Virus record (IMG/VR): IMGVR_UViG_3300031974_001788
Coordinates: 1-35,457 of that record
Reading direction: 5' to 3' (one strand)
From: a virus
Length of the DNA: 35,457 nt
Below the pieces are notes generated by a model that was not told the DNA's origin, searched no databases, and saw only the letters and a program-made list of their open reading frames with translations. Shown piece after piece: positions 13,560-20,175 of the stretch (position 1 is its first letter; each line of letters begins with the position of its first letter). The position numbers and the translations under genes are program-made.

Positions 13560-14009
13560 ATGTTGTTTACTGCAACCGCCTTTCAGGCATTCACCACGAC
13601 CCGCGACAACCACGAAGTCGCATTGTCAAACCGCTTCGAGTTCAGCTACGACCTCGACACCAACAACAAGCAGACCCGCGACCTCGTCGTAGGCACAATG
13701 CTCAACCGCTTGTTCCGCTACCTGTCCTTGCAGAAGCAGACAGGCGCACGCTTCACCAACCTGTCGCACCCTGTCCTCTTGCAGTTCAAGGTCGGCAAGT
13801 CAACCATCGACCTCCGCGACATCGAGGAGCGTCTGCAAGCCACCTTCAAGGTTGGCCACACACCCAAGGCCAAGCGTCGATTCGCCAAGCGCGTTGTGGC
13901 TGTCGTTGAGTTCCTGCTCGAAGCCCCTGTGCAGATGACTGCCACCGAGTTGCTCGCCTCCTTGGAGGAGCAAATCGCAGAGGATATGGTCGCTGAGTTG
14001 ACCGCATAA
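13560..14009 (+). CDS. First early protein, hypothetical, 149 aa
   Basis: MLFTATAFQAFTTTRDNHEV opens the protein. A mixed alpha/beta N-terminal half follows, then a Lys/Arg-rich segment (HTPKAKRRFAKRVVAVVEFL, about 98-117) and an acidic helical C-terminus. No family recognised. I start at the ATG at 13560 rather than the in-frame GTG inside the UUCG hairpin. Arg codons are almost all CGN. Its position first in the rightward block, between two tRNA-like elements, is unusual and suggests early, highly expressed function. Confidence 0.7.
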   Translation: MLFTATAFQAFTTTRDNHEVALSNRFEFSYDLDTNNKQTRDLVVGTMLNRLFRYLSLQKQTGARFTNLSHPVLLQFKVGKSTIDLRDIEERLQATFKVGHTPKAKRRFAKRVVAVVEFLLEAPVQMTATELLASLEEQIAEDMVAELTA

Positions 14010-14088
14010 GTGGACTAAGTTAGGATGTAGACCACAGGTGTACTTGGAGGACGCTATGCGTCGGGGGTTCGAATCCCCCTGCACCACA
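14010..14088 (+). other. Second tRNA-like element (possible tRNA remnant)
   Basis: Begins right after the preceding stop. A perfect T-arm (GGGGG-TTCGAAT-CCCCC, 14063-14079) follows a GACGC-TAT-GCGTC hairpin (14050-14062) that resembles a type II variable arm. GGTGTA (14037) can pair with TGCACC (14080) to give a compact 50-nt fold. A full-length 79-nt tRNA reading gives poor D- and anticodon-arm pairing, so it is either a decayed tRNA or a second mini tRNA-like punctuation element. It ends 20 nt before the next start codon. Confidence 0.5.
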
Positions 14089-14108
14089 AACACTTAAACC
14101 CATACATT

Positions 14109-14387
14109 ATGGAAACTCCAAAATACAGCCCCGAGATGGCTCAAACTCTCGCAGACGCTATGAACTGGCTCACGATTAAGGGATGGTCGCCATCCATGCG
14201 TTGGGAGCATTGGAACGTCGACAAGCCCGTCATCACCATCCACGTTCGCTCGCTAGACGCAGGTGGCAACTTCCTCGACGCGATGGCCGTCTCCATCACC
14301 GAGACGTGGCAAATCGAACGCTTCGCACAACAATGGCAAGACCGCGTGGCTGACATGGAAGCACAAACCGAAACCATCGAGGCATGA
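14109..14387 (+). CDS. Hypothetical early protein, 92 aa
   Basis: Small soluble-looking protein with MNWLTIKGWSPSMRWEHWNV (about 18-37), unusually rich in Trp, and an acidic C-terminus. No recognised family. Leader cccatacattATG lacks a Shine-Dalgarno site. Its stop overlaps the next start as ATGA, beginning a chain of coupled tiny genes. Confidence 0.72.
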   Translation: METPKYSPEMAQTLADAMNWLTIKGWSPSMRWEHWNVDKPVITIHVRSLDAGGNFLDAMAVSITETWQIERFAQQWQDRVADMEAQTETIEA

Positions 14388-14488
14388 TTCAGCTTGAAAC
14401 CACCGACTACTTCATCGGCTACTGCGTCATGTGCGTAGCCCTCATCATCATCTTTGCTCTCCTTGTATCATACTTTCAGAACTCATGA
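14384..14488 (+). CDS. Single-TM small protein, 34 aa
   Basis: MIQLETTDYFIGYCVMCVAL leads into LIIIFALLVSYFQNS. One hydrophobic segment of about 20 residues (12-31) follows a short polar N-terminus. It is coupled on both sides by ATGA overlaps, which supports translation despite its size. Probably an early inner-membrane peptide; function unknown. Confidence 0.6.
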   Translation: MIQLETTDYFIGYCVMCVALIIIFALLVSYFQNS

Positions 14489-14598
14489 GCATCTTCATCA
14501 ACATCCTGTACGGATTCGTTTCCGTCTGCATCACGGGCATGGCAATCGCGCTCGTCAGCACAATCGTAATGGCAATCCGTCAAACCAAGAACCAATGA
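14485..14598 (+). CDS. Single-TM small protein, 37 aa
   Basis: Opens with MSIFINILYGFVSVCITGMA and continues with about ten more hydrophobic residues before a basic tail (MAIRQTKNQ). It is hydrophobic over most of its length, with positive charges only at the end, implying a membrane peptide with a cytoplasmic C-terminus. ATGA overlaps with both neighbours. It could act together with the preceding 34-aa peptide. Confidence 0.6.
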   Translation: MSIFINILYGFVSVCITGMAIALVSTIVMAIRQTKNQ

Positions 14599-14993
14599 TA
14601 GTAGGACTCAACATCCCAGACGAGCGTTTGCACGACGTATTCTGCAACGCCATGTACGGCACCCGTGACTTCCTCGTAGTGGAGGAGGAGTGGGACAAGA
14701 TAGACGAGTATTGGAAAAGCCCCCTGAACAAAGACGTTCGGGAGGCACACCCCGACCCGTACATCGAACGCAAGATGTGGGCGTACATCGAGGCGGGCAA
14801 GTCCATCGCCTTCTTTGACGAGTACCAAGAGCAGTTCTGCGAGCTGTCATGGCATCGTGTCGTTGACGGCACAGCCAAGATGGCCAAGGACTACGATTGG
14901 CACTTCATGAACATCATCACCGAGGACGACGACGGCATCACGGCAGACGTGTGGCTCCAATGCGTACTGCTCGGTGAAGTAGTGTACGGATAA
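14595..14993 (+). CDS. Hypothetical acidic early protein, 132 aa
   Basis: Acidic, Trp/Tyr-rich soluble protein (pattern EEEWDKIDEYWKSPLNKDVR at about 30-49; WHFMNIITEDDDGITADVWL near the end). The start at 14595 is fixed by the ATGA overlap with the membrane peptide upstream; the longer open frame before it is a shadow. No family recognised. It is the last gene before the pseudoknotted RNA. Confidence 0.72.
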   Translation: MIVGLNIPDERLHDVFCNAMYGTRDFLVVEEEWDKIDEYWKSPLNKDVREAHPDPYIERKMWAYIEAGKSIAFFDEYQEQFCELSWHRVVDGTAKMAKDYDWHFMNIITEDDDGITADVWLQCVLLGEVVYG

Positions 14994-15029
14994 TCAACGA
15001 TAGTCGGCGGACGTTAAACGCAACCTAAA

Positions 15030-15197
15030 CCGTGGCTCCGACCCTGTAAGCATGGCGAAGACGGAGCCGAGATATATGCCATGCCACCCGATACCCTGTG
15101 GGCAGAATAACAATCAGGGTAGAGGATGGGCAAGGGGAGCAATGCCACTGAACGGGTGACGCCTAGACGTTCAGGCCCCACCCAACCTCGCTTTTTT
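15030..15197 (+). ncRNA. Pseudoknotted small RNA with intrinsic terminator
   Basis: Two perfect interleaved 7-bp helices, GGCTCCG (15034-15040) with CGGAGCC (15062-15068) and GCATGGC (15050-15056) with GCCATGC (15078-15084), define an H-type pseudoknot. A TACCCTG/CAGGGTA hairpin (15092-15121) follows. Then comes a composite stem: GAGG, GGG and GGGG (15122-15137) with CCCC, CCC and CCTC (15176-15189), capped by CTGAACG (15148-15154)/CGTTCAG (15168-15174). It is followed at once by CTTTTTT, an intrinsic terminator on the plus strand. No ORF of interest overlaps it, so it looks like a discrete RNA or a terminating leader/riboswitch. No known class recognised. Confidence 0.65.
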
Positions 15198-15217
15198 CAA
15201 ACCCTTAATTCAATACA

Positions 15218-15445
15218 ATGGCTTACTCACACAAGTATGACGTAACCAACCGCCTCATTGACTACGAGTGCGGACACCTCGACGACAGGGGTGTGCTTCG
15301 CCTGTTCTCTGAACTCATCAAGACAGGCATGGCTTGGAATCTGCAAGGACACTACGGACGCACAGCGCAAGCACTCATCGACGATGGGTGGCTCGAAGCG
15401 GACGGCAATTTCGGAATCAAGGTAGACACTCTACCACTCAACTAA
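15218..15445 (+). CDS. Uncharacterised phage family protein (DUF7417-like), 75 aa
   Basis: MAYSHKYDVTNRLIDYECGH, then VLRLFSELIKTGMAWNLQGH and YGRTAQALIDDGWL. I recognise this short conserved phage protein (I believe DUF7417), common in marine and enteric phage early regions and of unknown function. Full length. It is the first gene after the terminator of the pseudoknotted RNA and has the leader ttaattcaatacaATG, typical of this block. Confidence 0.8.
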   Translation: MAYSHKYDVTNRLIDYECGHLDDRGVLRLFSELIKTGMAWNLQGHYGRTAQALIDDGWLEADGNFGIKVDTLPLN

Positions 15446-15468
15446 TTTTCATTTCAATCCCATACATC

Positions 15469-15984
15469 ATGGAACAATCAATCAAAGACCTCTTGGCCAA
15501 GGCACAAGTCAAGAAGGAAGTGTGCAACGAACGTGCCGAGTTCTACATGGAAGTTCAACGCGTCATCATGAAGCAGGCAGCTGAGATTGCCGAGCTTGAA
15601 GAGAAGCTACGCAACAACGACGGCCTTGCTGTCGATTGGCCTGTACTGCGCAAGGTATTCCTGCTTGGTGCAGGGTATGGTGCTGAACAGCAGATGCTGT
15701 ACGTCAGCGAGGAGACGCGTGACTACGAGGCCGACGTCTACACATCCTTCTCTGACAACGGGATGTACGCAGACATCAACGGCACGTTCACCCTCGAATC
15801 GTGTGACTTGGTAGACCACCTGCGCTTCCGCCAAATCAACCGCGCTGACTTGGAGGACGTCCGAAAATTCATCGACATGAACGACGATGAAATCGACACG
15901 ACGATTGGGTCACACAACCTGACCGGGTACACGTTCGACCTTTCTAAATCAACAGACAATGAAACGCAACAGACCAACGACTGA
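15469..15984 (+). CDS. Hypothetical protein with coiled coil, 171 aa
   Basis: The N-terminal third is helical and coiled-coil-like (VIMKQAAEIAELEEKLRNND, about 32-51). It is followed by a mixed domain (LLGAGYGAEQQMLYVSEETR) and an acidic C-terminus. The start is at the ATG at 15469 after a catttcaatcccatacatc leader; the 45 codons upstream are a shadow of the previous gene. The 3' end overlaps a 30-aa membrane ORF in another frame. No family recognised. Confidence 0.7.
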   Translation: MEQSIKDLLAKAQVKKEVCNERAEFYMEVQRVIMKQAAEIAELEEKLRNNDGLAVDWPVLRKVFLLGAGYGAEQQMLYVSEETRDYEADVYTSFSDNGMYADINGTFTLESCDLVDHLRFRQINRADLEDVRKFIDMNDDEIDTTIGSHNLTGYTFDLSKSTDNETQQTND

Positions 15985-16051
15985 CGCGTGGCTGTGGTTC
16001 GCCTTCCTTGCATGGTTGGCGTTCCTCGGCTCGCTCCTTGCCCTTATGTAA
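15959..16051 (+). CDS. Single-TM small protein, 30 aa
   Basis: MKRNRPTTDAWLWFAFLAWL, then AFLGSLLALM: basic N-terminus and one Trp-rich hydrophobic helix, the profile of a small inner-membrane peptide. Overlaps the end of the preceding gene by 26 nt in another frame and ends 9 nt before the next. It is the third such peptide in the early block, which supports it; no homologue recognised. Confidence 0.5.
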   Translation: MKRNRPTTDAWLWFAFLAWLAFLGSLLALM

Positions 16052-16060
16052 TCACAACGA

Positions 16061-16327
16061 ATGAAGCAAGTAAACCTAACCCAAGTACAGAAAGCATTGC
16101 TGTACATCAAGGCACTCGGACACTTCGAGGCCGACATTGTCTACACGGGTGACGACCCTATGGATGATGAACCAACGGTGGCTATGCAATCCAAGCACAT
16201 CCTCATCGACGGTGACCCACCTGTGTACCAATCCTTGTACATCAGGTTGCATCAGTCTGACGTCGAGGCATTTGCTCGTGCGTACGACACCAACGTAGAA
16301 CATTTACAAACCAATTCAATTCAATAA
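16061..16327 (+). CDS. Hypothetical early protein, 88 aa
   Basis: Small acidic protein (VQKALLYIKALGHFEADIVY; later VYQSLYIRLHQSDVEAFARA). The alternating pattern suggests a compact alpha/beta fold. No family recognised. It ends two bases before the next ATG and lies in an uninterrupted rightward array. Confidence 0.68.
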   Translation: MKQVNLTQVQKALLYIKALGHFEADIVYTGDDPMDDEPTVAMQSKHILIDGDPPVYQSLYIRLHQSDVEAFARAYDTNVEHLQTNSIQ

Positions 16328-16329
16328 TT

Positions 16330-16740
16330 ATGTCTGACATTAACAAAGACACAGGTTCCTACTGGGACCACAAAGGCAAGTACCAAAAGGAGTACGATGC
16401 CGCATGGGAAGCACTCATCCCCGCATCAGGTGAGGCAAAGCACGGGTGGCCTGAAGCCCTCCGCGCTATCTCTCGCATCGGTTACGACTACTACAACAAC
16501 GGGTTCGGCAACCTGTGGCGGACGTGGGACGATGGGGACGACGAGATGGACTCGTACTACGAGGACTTGGTGGACTACCTGCGCTCTGAAATCCCCCGTG
16601 ATATGCACAAGGAACTCAACTCGTTCCTGTTGGATGCCAAGGGCTACGGGAATTGGAGCGACCAAGCAGACATCATCGACCGCATCATCAACCACATCAT
16701 CGAGCAGATGCTCGAAGAAGAACTAATCACCAAGGCATGA
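16330..16740 (+). CDS. Hypothetical phage protein, 136 aa
   Basis: YWDHKGKYQKEYDAAWEALI (about 12-31), then ALRAISRIGYDYYNNGFGNL and a helical C-terminus. It resembles a widespread uncharacterised phage protein with the YW...GKYQ..YD.LW..L(I/V)P...G motif; I do not know a function. Acidic, soluble. Its stop overlaps the next start (ATGA). Confidence 0.72.
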   Translation: MSDINKDTGSYWDHKGKYQKEYDAAWEALIPASGEAKHGWPEALRAISRIGYDYYNNGFGNLWRTWDDGDDEMDSYYEDLVDYLRSEIPRDMHKELNSFLLDAKGYGNWSDQADIIDRIINHIIEQMLEEELITKA

Positions 16741-16973
16741 AGCTAATCAATGACGAGGGCTACTACACAGGCCCTGAACTTCAATGGAATGTAGAGGATG
16801 TCGAGGTTGCTTGCGAGCGCATCGGCCTCTCCCTTCCCGAGTCTGACTACGAGCGCATCCTCATCGCCTCGTTTGAAGACAACGATTGGGTGATGGAGCG
16901 TATGCAACAAGCCATCCAAGACACCATCCAATACATGATGGATAACGGAGAACTACCAAACGTAGAACAATGA
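16737..16973 (+). CDS. Hypothetical acidic protein, 78 aa
   Basis: The sequence opens MKLINDEGYYTGPELQWNVE; the C-terminus is helical (WVMERMQQAIQDTIQYMM). The start at 16737 is set by ATGA overlap with the preceding gene; upstream codons in this frame are an Arg/His-rich shadow. No family recognised. Confidence 0.7.
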   Translation: MKLINDEGYYTGPELQWNVEDVEVACERIGLSLPESDYERILIASFEDNDWVMERMQQAIQDTIQYMMDNGELPNVEQ

Positions 16974-17218
16974 ATCTAGATGAATTATACCAAGTGCCCG
17001 AGTCATTCAAGCTACTCGAAGGCAAGACCATCAAGTCCGTGCATTGGCTATCCGACCCCGACATGGAGGTGACAGGGTGGTACAAGCGACCCGTCCGAAT
17101 CATCTTCACCGACGGGTCAATCCTTATCCCGCAGAGCGACGACGAGGGTAACAATGGTGGTGCCATGTACTACCAAGACGAAGAAAGATGTGCAACCATT
17201 TACACAAATCACAAATGA
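16970..17218 (+). CDS. Hypothetical phage protein, 82 aa
   Basis: Beta-rich small protein with VRIIFTDGSILIPQSDDEGN (about 41-60) followed by NGGAMYYQ. The 'TDGS...P.SDDEGN.GGA' pattern is one I have seen in uncharacterised phage proteins; no function known to me. ATGA overlaps on both sides. Confidence 0.7.
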   Translation: MNLDELYQVPESFKLLEGKTIKSVHWLSDPDMEVTGWYKRPVRIIFTDGSILIPQSDDEGNNGGAMYYQDEERCATIYTNHK

Positions 17219-17583
17219 TTATTTCACCAATGGATAAGTTCCCCAAGGGTATGTCCCGCAGGAACAAACGACAAATTCAAGAGGGGTATCAACAGGAGAT
17301 ACAGGGTGCGGGGTTCAACCTCGTGGACTGCGGTAACTGTGGCTCCACGTTCCTGCATCGCACAGCCCACGATGAGGTCGAGTGCCCCTTCTGTGACTAT
17401 CGCTCCGAACCGTGCGACTTCCCCGACCACTTCCACGAGGGCTTCAGCGACTCGGCAGAGTTCAATGACCCCGAGCCAAGCGTGGACAAGGAGGTAATCG
17501 AAGACCTCTGCCACAAGGTGGCGGACATCAAGTACGACTTGCAAGTAGTGTTGGATAAACTATATGGACTAGACAATGAGTAA
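17215..17583 (+). CDS. Zinc-ribbon-containing protein, 122 aa
   Basis: Two Cys pairs, CGNC (about 40-43) and CPFC (about 60-63), spaced like a zinc ribbon, with His residues between. The N-terminus is basic (MSRRNKRQIQEGYQQ) and the C-terminus acidic and helical. Zinc ribbons of this type usually bind nucleic acid or transcription machinery, but the target is unknown. The start at 17215 is chosen for the ATGA overlap. Confidence 0.7.
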   Translation: MIISPMDKFPKGMSRRNKRQIQEGYQQEIQGAGFNLVDCGNCGSTFLHRTAHDEVECPFCDYRSEPCDFPDHFHEGFSDSAEFNDPEPSVDKEVIEDLCHKVADIKYDLQVVLDKLYGLDNE

Positions 17584-17770
17584 GATTAACATTAACCCAG
17601 ACAACATCATCGGCAAAGCCCTCGTTGGAGAGGACTTCATGTCAATCATGGAAGATTACGAAGAGCGTCAGCAGGATGACCCAAACTTCGACCCAAGGAC
17701 ACAGCTATATGACCTGTACGACGACCTAGTACAGCTCTACAGATTCAGCAAAAACAATTACGATGGGTAA
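17576..17770 (+). CDS. Tandem-duplicated small protein, copy 1 (64 aa)
   Basis: Acidic helical protein containing GEDFMSIMEDYEERQQDDPN (about 18-37) and LYDLYDDLVQLYRF. Closely similar to the next gene in this core, so the pair arose by tandem duplication. Joined to both neighbours by 8-nt overlaps. No known family. Confidence 0.72.
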   Translation: MSKININPDNIIGKALVGEDFMSIMEDYEERQQDDPNFDPRTQLYDLYDDLVQLYRFSKNNYDG

Positions 17771-17957
17771 AGAAACAAACGAGAACAAAACAAACGAGGT
17801 TGTTTTCTTTCAATCCGCCACCATGGTAGGCGTTCAGTTCATGGAAATCATGGGGGACTACATGAAGCGTCAGGATGACCCTGACTTCGACGTTGCTGTC
17901 GAGATAGACTCCCTATACACAGACCTTTCAAACCTTTATTTCAACAACAATGAGTAA
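17763..17957 (+). CDS. Tandem-duplicated small protein, copy 2 (64 aa)
   Basis: The core GVQFMEIMGDYMKRQDDPDF (about 23-42), followed by IDSLYTDLSNLYF, aligns with the preceding gene. The N-terminus (MGKETNENKTNEVVFFQSAT) is different and polar. Same length, same orientation and an 8-nt overlap. Divergence at the ends with conservation of the centre suggests the conserved stretch is the functional, possibly dimerising, part. Confidence 0.72.
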   Translation: MGKETNENKTNEVVFFQSATMVGVQFMEIMGDYMKRQDDPDFDVAVEIDSLYTDLSNLYFNNNE

Positions 17958-18195
17958 CGAAACAGAATCAGACATCCGCCTCCACGTAAGCAACTGCTTC
18001 AACCACAGGGGCTACAGGTTCGACGGGGAGACCCTCGACGAAAGCGGATACCAACAGCTATCACGCCTCATGATTGAGGAGTACGACCTGTCACACTACG
18101 ACGTGGACGGAATCGTAGGCGACATCGAAGAGATGGTCGCTCGCTACATCATGGAATGGTCACCAAAATTTCAAGACAAAGACGATGATATTTAA
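17950..18195 (+). CDS. Hypothetical acidic protein, 81 aa
   Basis: Acidic and mostly helical (MIEEYDLSHYDVDGIVGDIE; C-terminus KDDDI). No family recognised. The start overlaps the preceding stop through ATGAGTAA, the same junction seen at 17576 and 18516. Confidence 0.7.
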   Translation: MSNETESDIRLHVSNCFNHRGYRFDGETLDESGYQQLSRLMIEEYDLSHYDVDGIVGDIEEMVARYIMEWSPKFQDKDDDI

Positions 18196-18523
18196 TCTAT
18201 TCAAACGCAAGTCCCGTGAGGAGTTCGACTACCGAGCGGGCGGCATGCTCATCAAACGCATCCCCAACCTCAGAGGAGAGGACGGCATGCGGGTGCGAAT
18301 CGAGGTAGGCAACAAGGACTTCATCTCGCTGTCCAACTGCTTGCACATCGGCAGGGCGGCACAGCTTGCCAAGCACGAGGCTGACCCGGACAACCACTTC
18401 AAGTTCAACAGCAGAATCAACAAGCAAATCAACACGCTTCGTTACCTGTCGACTGCACTTGTCAACGAGCATCGAGCAAAGAAAGGCAAGGAACCTCTTG
18501 CAATTATGGATTCCAATGAGTAA
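18185..18523 (+). CDS. Hypothetical basic protein, 112 aa
   Basis: Opens with MIFNLFKRKSREEFDYRAGG and has a basic helical C-terminal half (INKQINTLRYLSTALVNEHR). It is the most basic protein in an otherwise acidic stretch, so nucleic-acid binding is possible but unproven. It overlaps the preceding gene by 11 nt and ends SNE at another ATGAGTAA junction. Confidence 0.7.
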   Translation: MIFNLFKRKSREEFDYRAGGMLIKRIPNLRGEDGMRVRIEVGNKDFISLSNCLHIGRAAQLAKHEADPDNHFKFNSRINKQINTLRYLSTALVNEHRAKKGKEPLAIMDSNE

Positions 18524-18809
18524 CTTTATCAACATGGAAGAATACATTTTACAGGAAGACACTGACAATCAGTACGTTGTGTTCGTCACATACGAGTACC
18601 ATCCGTACCGCCCCGACAGTGACGTCGACCCCGGTAACCCTGAGTACGTGGAGGTCGACCGTGTGTACATCAAGAGCACGCGCCCTGTTGTCGAGCCCAA
18701 CGTGGTACCCGAGGAGCCCATCGACATCACGGACTTCCACCTCGCTACCCTCATGGACTTCGCTGCTCTCGAGGAGCAGATACTACAACACCTAAATTCA
18801 TTTAAGTAA
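18516..18809 (+). CDS. Hypothetical acidic protein, 97 aa
   Basis: The N-terminus MSNFINMEEYILQEDTDNQY is followed by a strand-rich middle with many Asp/Pro and a helical acidic end. The start at the ATG in the ATGAGTAA junction matches neighbouring genes; MEEYIL six codons later is an alternative. No family recognised. Confidence 0.66.
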   Translation: MSNFINMEEYILQEDTDNQYVVFVTYEYHPYRPDSDVDPGNPEYVEVDRVYIKSTRPVVEPNVVPEEPIDITDFHLATLMDFAALEEQILQHLNSFK

Positions 18810-19006
18810 TGGCAGATTTTGAAGAACGCAGATTCCTTGTCGGTTGGTCTGACGACGGCAAGGAGTACGCAACCATGGTGTGGCTGTGCCAAGTGCCAAC
18901 CGAGCACAAGGGGTACGCCATCAACGTGCTTACAGGTACATCAGACCTATTTGTTGTTGCACCCGACGGAGGCGTGGTGGGTAACGCAAAAGCATACGAG
19001 GTATGA
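18809..19006 (+). CDS. Hypothetical protein, 65 aa
   Basis: Small beta-rich protein (FLVGWSDDGKEYATMVWLCQ; INVLTGTSDLFVVAPDGGVV). Its ATG shares one base with the preceding stop (TAATG) and its stop overlaps the next start (ATGA), so it is well embedded in the operon. No family recognised. Confidence 0.68.
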   Translation: MADFEERRFLVGWSDDGKEYATMVWLCQVPTEHKGYAINVLTGTSDLFVVAPDGGVVGNAKAYEV

Positions 19007-19416
19007 ACGGGCACTACACACTACGATACCACTTGGGTCGTGGCAGGAACTACAAGAAGTGGCAGCTCAAGAAGATGTCTCCGGTGGGCAAGTTCGCTAT
19101 GGCGACAGAATACCACAGGCCTGACGGATTCGTTGCGCTGTTGCACAACTGTAGACTGCGCAACCACGGCTCAGTAGCCAAGCGTATCCACGATGGCATG
19201 AACAAGACGGTCTGTGCGTGGGTCGAGTTCGATGACTACCACTTGGTAGGTGGCGAGCATCTGCCCCGAATACTGATGGAGCAGACCGACAAGAGGTACA
19301 TGTACAATCCACGCAAGCACCCACACTGGGTAAGCGGTGTGTCCGACAACGAGGACAACGCTGTGGTTCCCTTGATGCTTGTACACAATCGGAACCTGTA
19401 TGGAATCGCAGAGTAA
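19003..19416 (+). CDS. Hypothetical basic protein, 137 aa
   Basis: N-terminal YTLRYHLGRGRNYKKWQLKK is strongly basic. The middle contains FVALLHNCRLRNHGSVAKRI, which can form a helix, and the C-terminus has YMYNPRKHPHWV. Rich in His, Arg and Tyr; RNA or DNA binding is plausible. No recognised family. ATGA overlap upstream. Confidence 0.68.
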   Translation: MNGHYTLRYHLGRGRNYKKWQLKKMSPVGKFAMATEYHRPDGFVALLHNCRLRNHGSVAKRIHDGMNKTVCAWVEFDDYHLVGGEHLPRILMEQTDKRYMYNPRKHPHWVSGVSDNEDNAVVPLMLVHNRNLYGIAE

Positions 19417-19846
19417 ACTTGCAATGTACAAGGCATGCTACATGCACTTCATGTACGGGGGCTCGACCGTGTCCCCATGGAACAGCCATGTGCCGACAGA
19501 AGGATACATGCTTGGGCGTAGTGACCTATCCGAAACCATCCTAGTGCAGTCAGTCTACAATCCTGACATGGCTGCGCTTGACCTTCCCGCAATCCAAGTG
19601 CCGCGTCAATCATACGTGTCCAACCTAGCGATTGCATGGACGATGCAAATGGACGCCATCACCAAGCTCAAGCAACACAGCCTCAGGTCCAAGATGTATG
19701 TAGGTACATGGGACAACAAGGAGGGCGACACCGAGGTCGACATCTCACAGCTGTTCGACGACAAGGAGGAAGCACTAGACAGGTGCAAAATCCTAGGAGA
19801 GAAGTGTGTGTGGGACCTTAAGAACAACGTAGAAATCTATCCCTAA
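19400..19846 (+). CDS. Hypothetical protein, 148 aa
   Basis: MESQSKLAMYKACYMHFMYG opens the protein. It has a Cys/Met-rich N-terminus and an acidic C-terminal part ending CVWDLKNNVEIYP. Several starts are possible (TTG at 19379, ATG at 19400 or 19424). I use 19400, which overlaps the previous gene by 17 nt. No family recognised. Confidence 0.62.
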   Translation: MESQSKLAMYKACYMHFMYGGSTVSPWNSHVPTEGYMLGRSDLSETILVQSVYNPDMAALDLPAIQVPRQSYVSNLAIAWTMQMDAITKLKQHSLRSKMYVGTWDNKEGDTEVDISQLFDDKEEALDRCKILGEKCVWDLKNNVEIYP

Positions 19847-19857
19847 TTCAAATCAAC

Positions 19858-20175
19858 ATGTCTAATTTCAAGAGACGTTGGTCACACCAAGAGGTGGCCA
19901 CTGCTACGGAGCACATCACAAACGACGTGCCCCTCACGTTCAACAACCCGACCATCAACAAGGTGGCTAAGATTATCGGTCGCTCACCCGAGTCGGTGTG
20001 TGCCAAGATGACTCAGCTCCGCATCGAGGACCGCAAGTGCATCACGCTCAGCGCCAAGGAGCGCAACGCAGCTGTGCTTGTCATGTCCAAGATGTTGTTC
20101 CACGATGAGGTTGACGGTGAGCTGTACTTCAAGCTTATGCGTATCATCCATGAGAACTCGGTGACAGTTCGATGA
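19858..20175 (+). CDS. Myb/SANT-like DNA-binding protein candidate, 105 aa
   Basis: KRRWSHQEVATATEHI near the N-terminus followed by INKVAKIIGRSPESVCAKMT (about 34-53) resembles the 'W..eE...l......w..IA..lgrs..av..r...l' pattern of Myb/SANT-type helix-turn-helix domains. A second helical half follows. It lies at the end of the small-gene block just before the replication module promoter, so a regulatory role is reasonable. Assigned by pattern only. Leader taattcaaatcaacATG. Confidence 0.5.
   Translation: MSNFKRRWSHQEVATATEHITNDVPLTFNNPTINKVAKIIGRSPESVCAKMTQLRIEDRKCITLSAKERNAAVLVMSKMLFHDEVDGELYFKLMRIIHENSVTVR

Noticed and set aside
13398-13613. Minus-strand ORF with RGGVEPPPPYRGG
   Set aside because: Antisense to the T-arm of the tRNA-like element; a typical shadow peptide. 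It did serve as a hint to look for tRNA-like structure.
13800-14093. Minus-strand ORF starting MFVVQGDSNPRR
   Set aside because: Antisense to the second T-arm and to the real 149-aa gene; not a credible protein.
15030-15090. HDV-like self-cleaving ribozyme
   Set aside because: The helix order resembles P1/P2 of HDV, but only 5 nt separate the second 5' strand from the first 3' strand, so there is no P3 hairpin or P1.1.
15130-15190. Cobalamin riboswitch (GCCACTG-like sequence)
   Set aside because: The short match occurs within a terminator-like stem. The upstream core and paired elements of the cobalamin class are absent, and no B12 gene is nearby.
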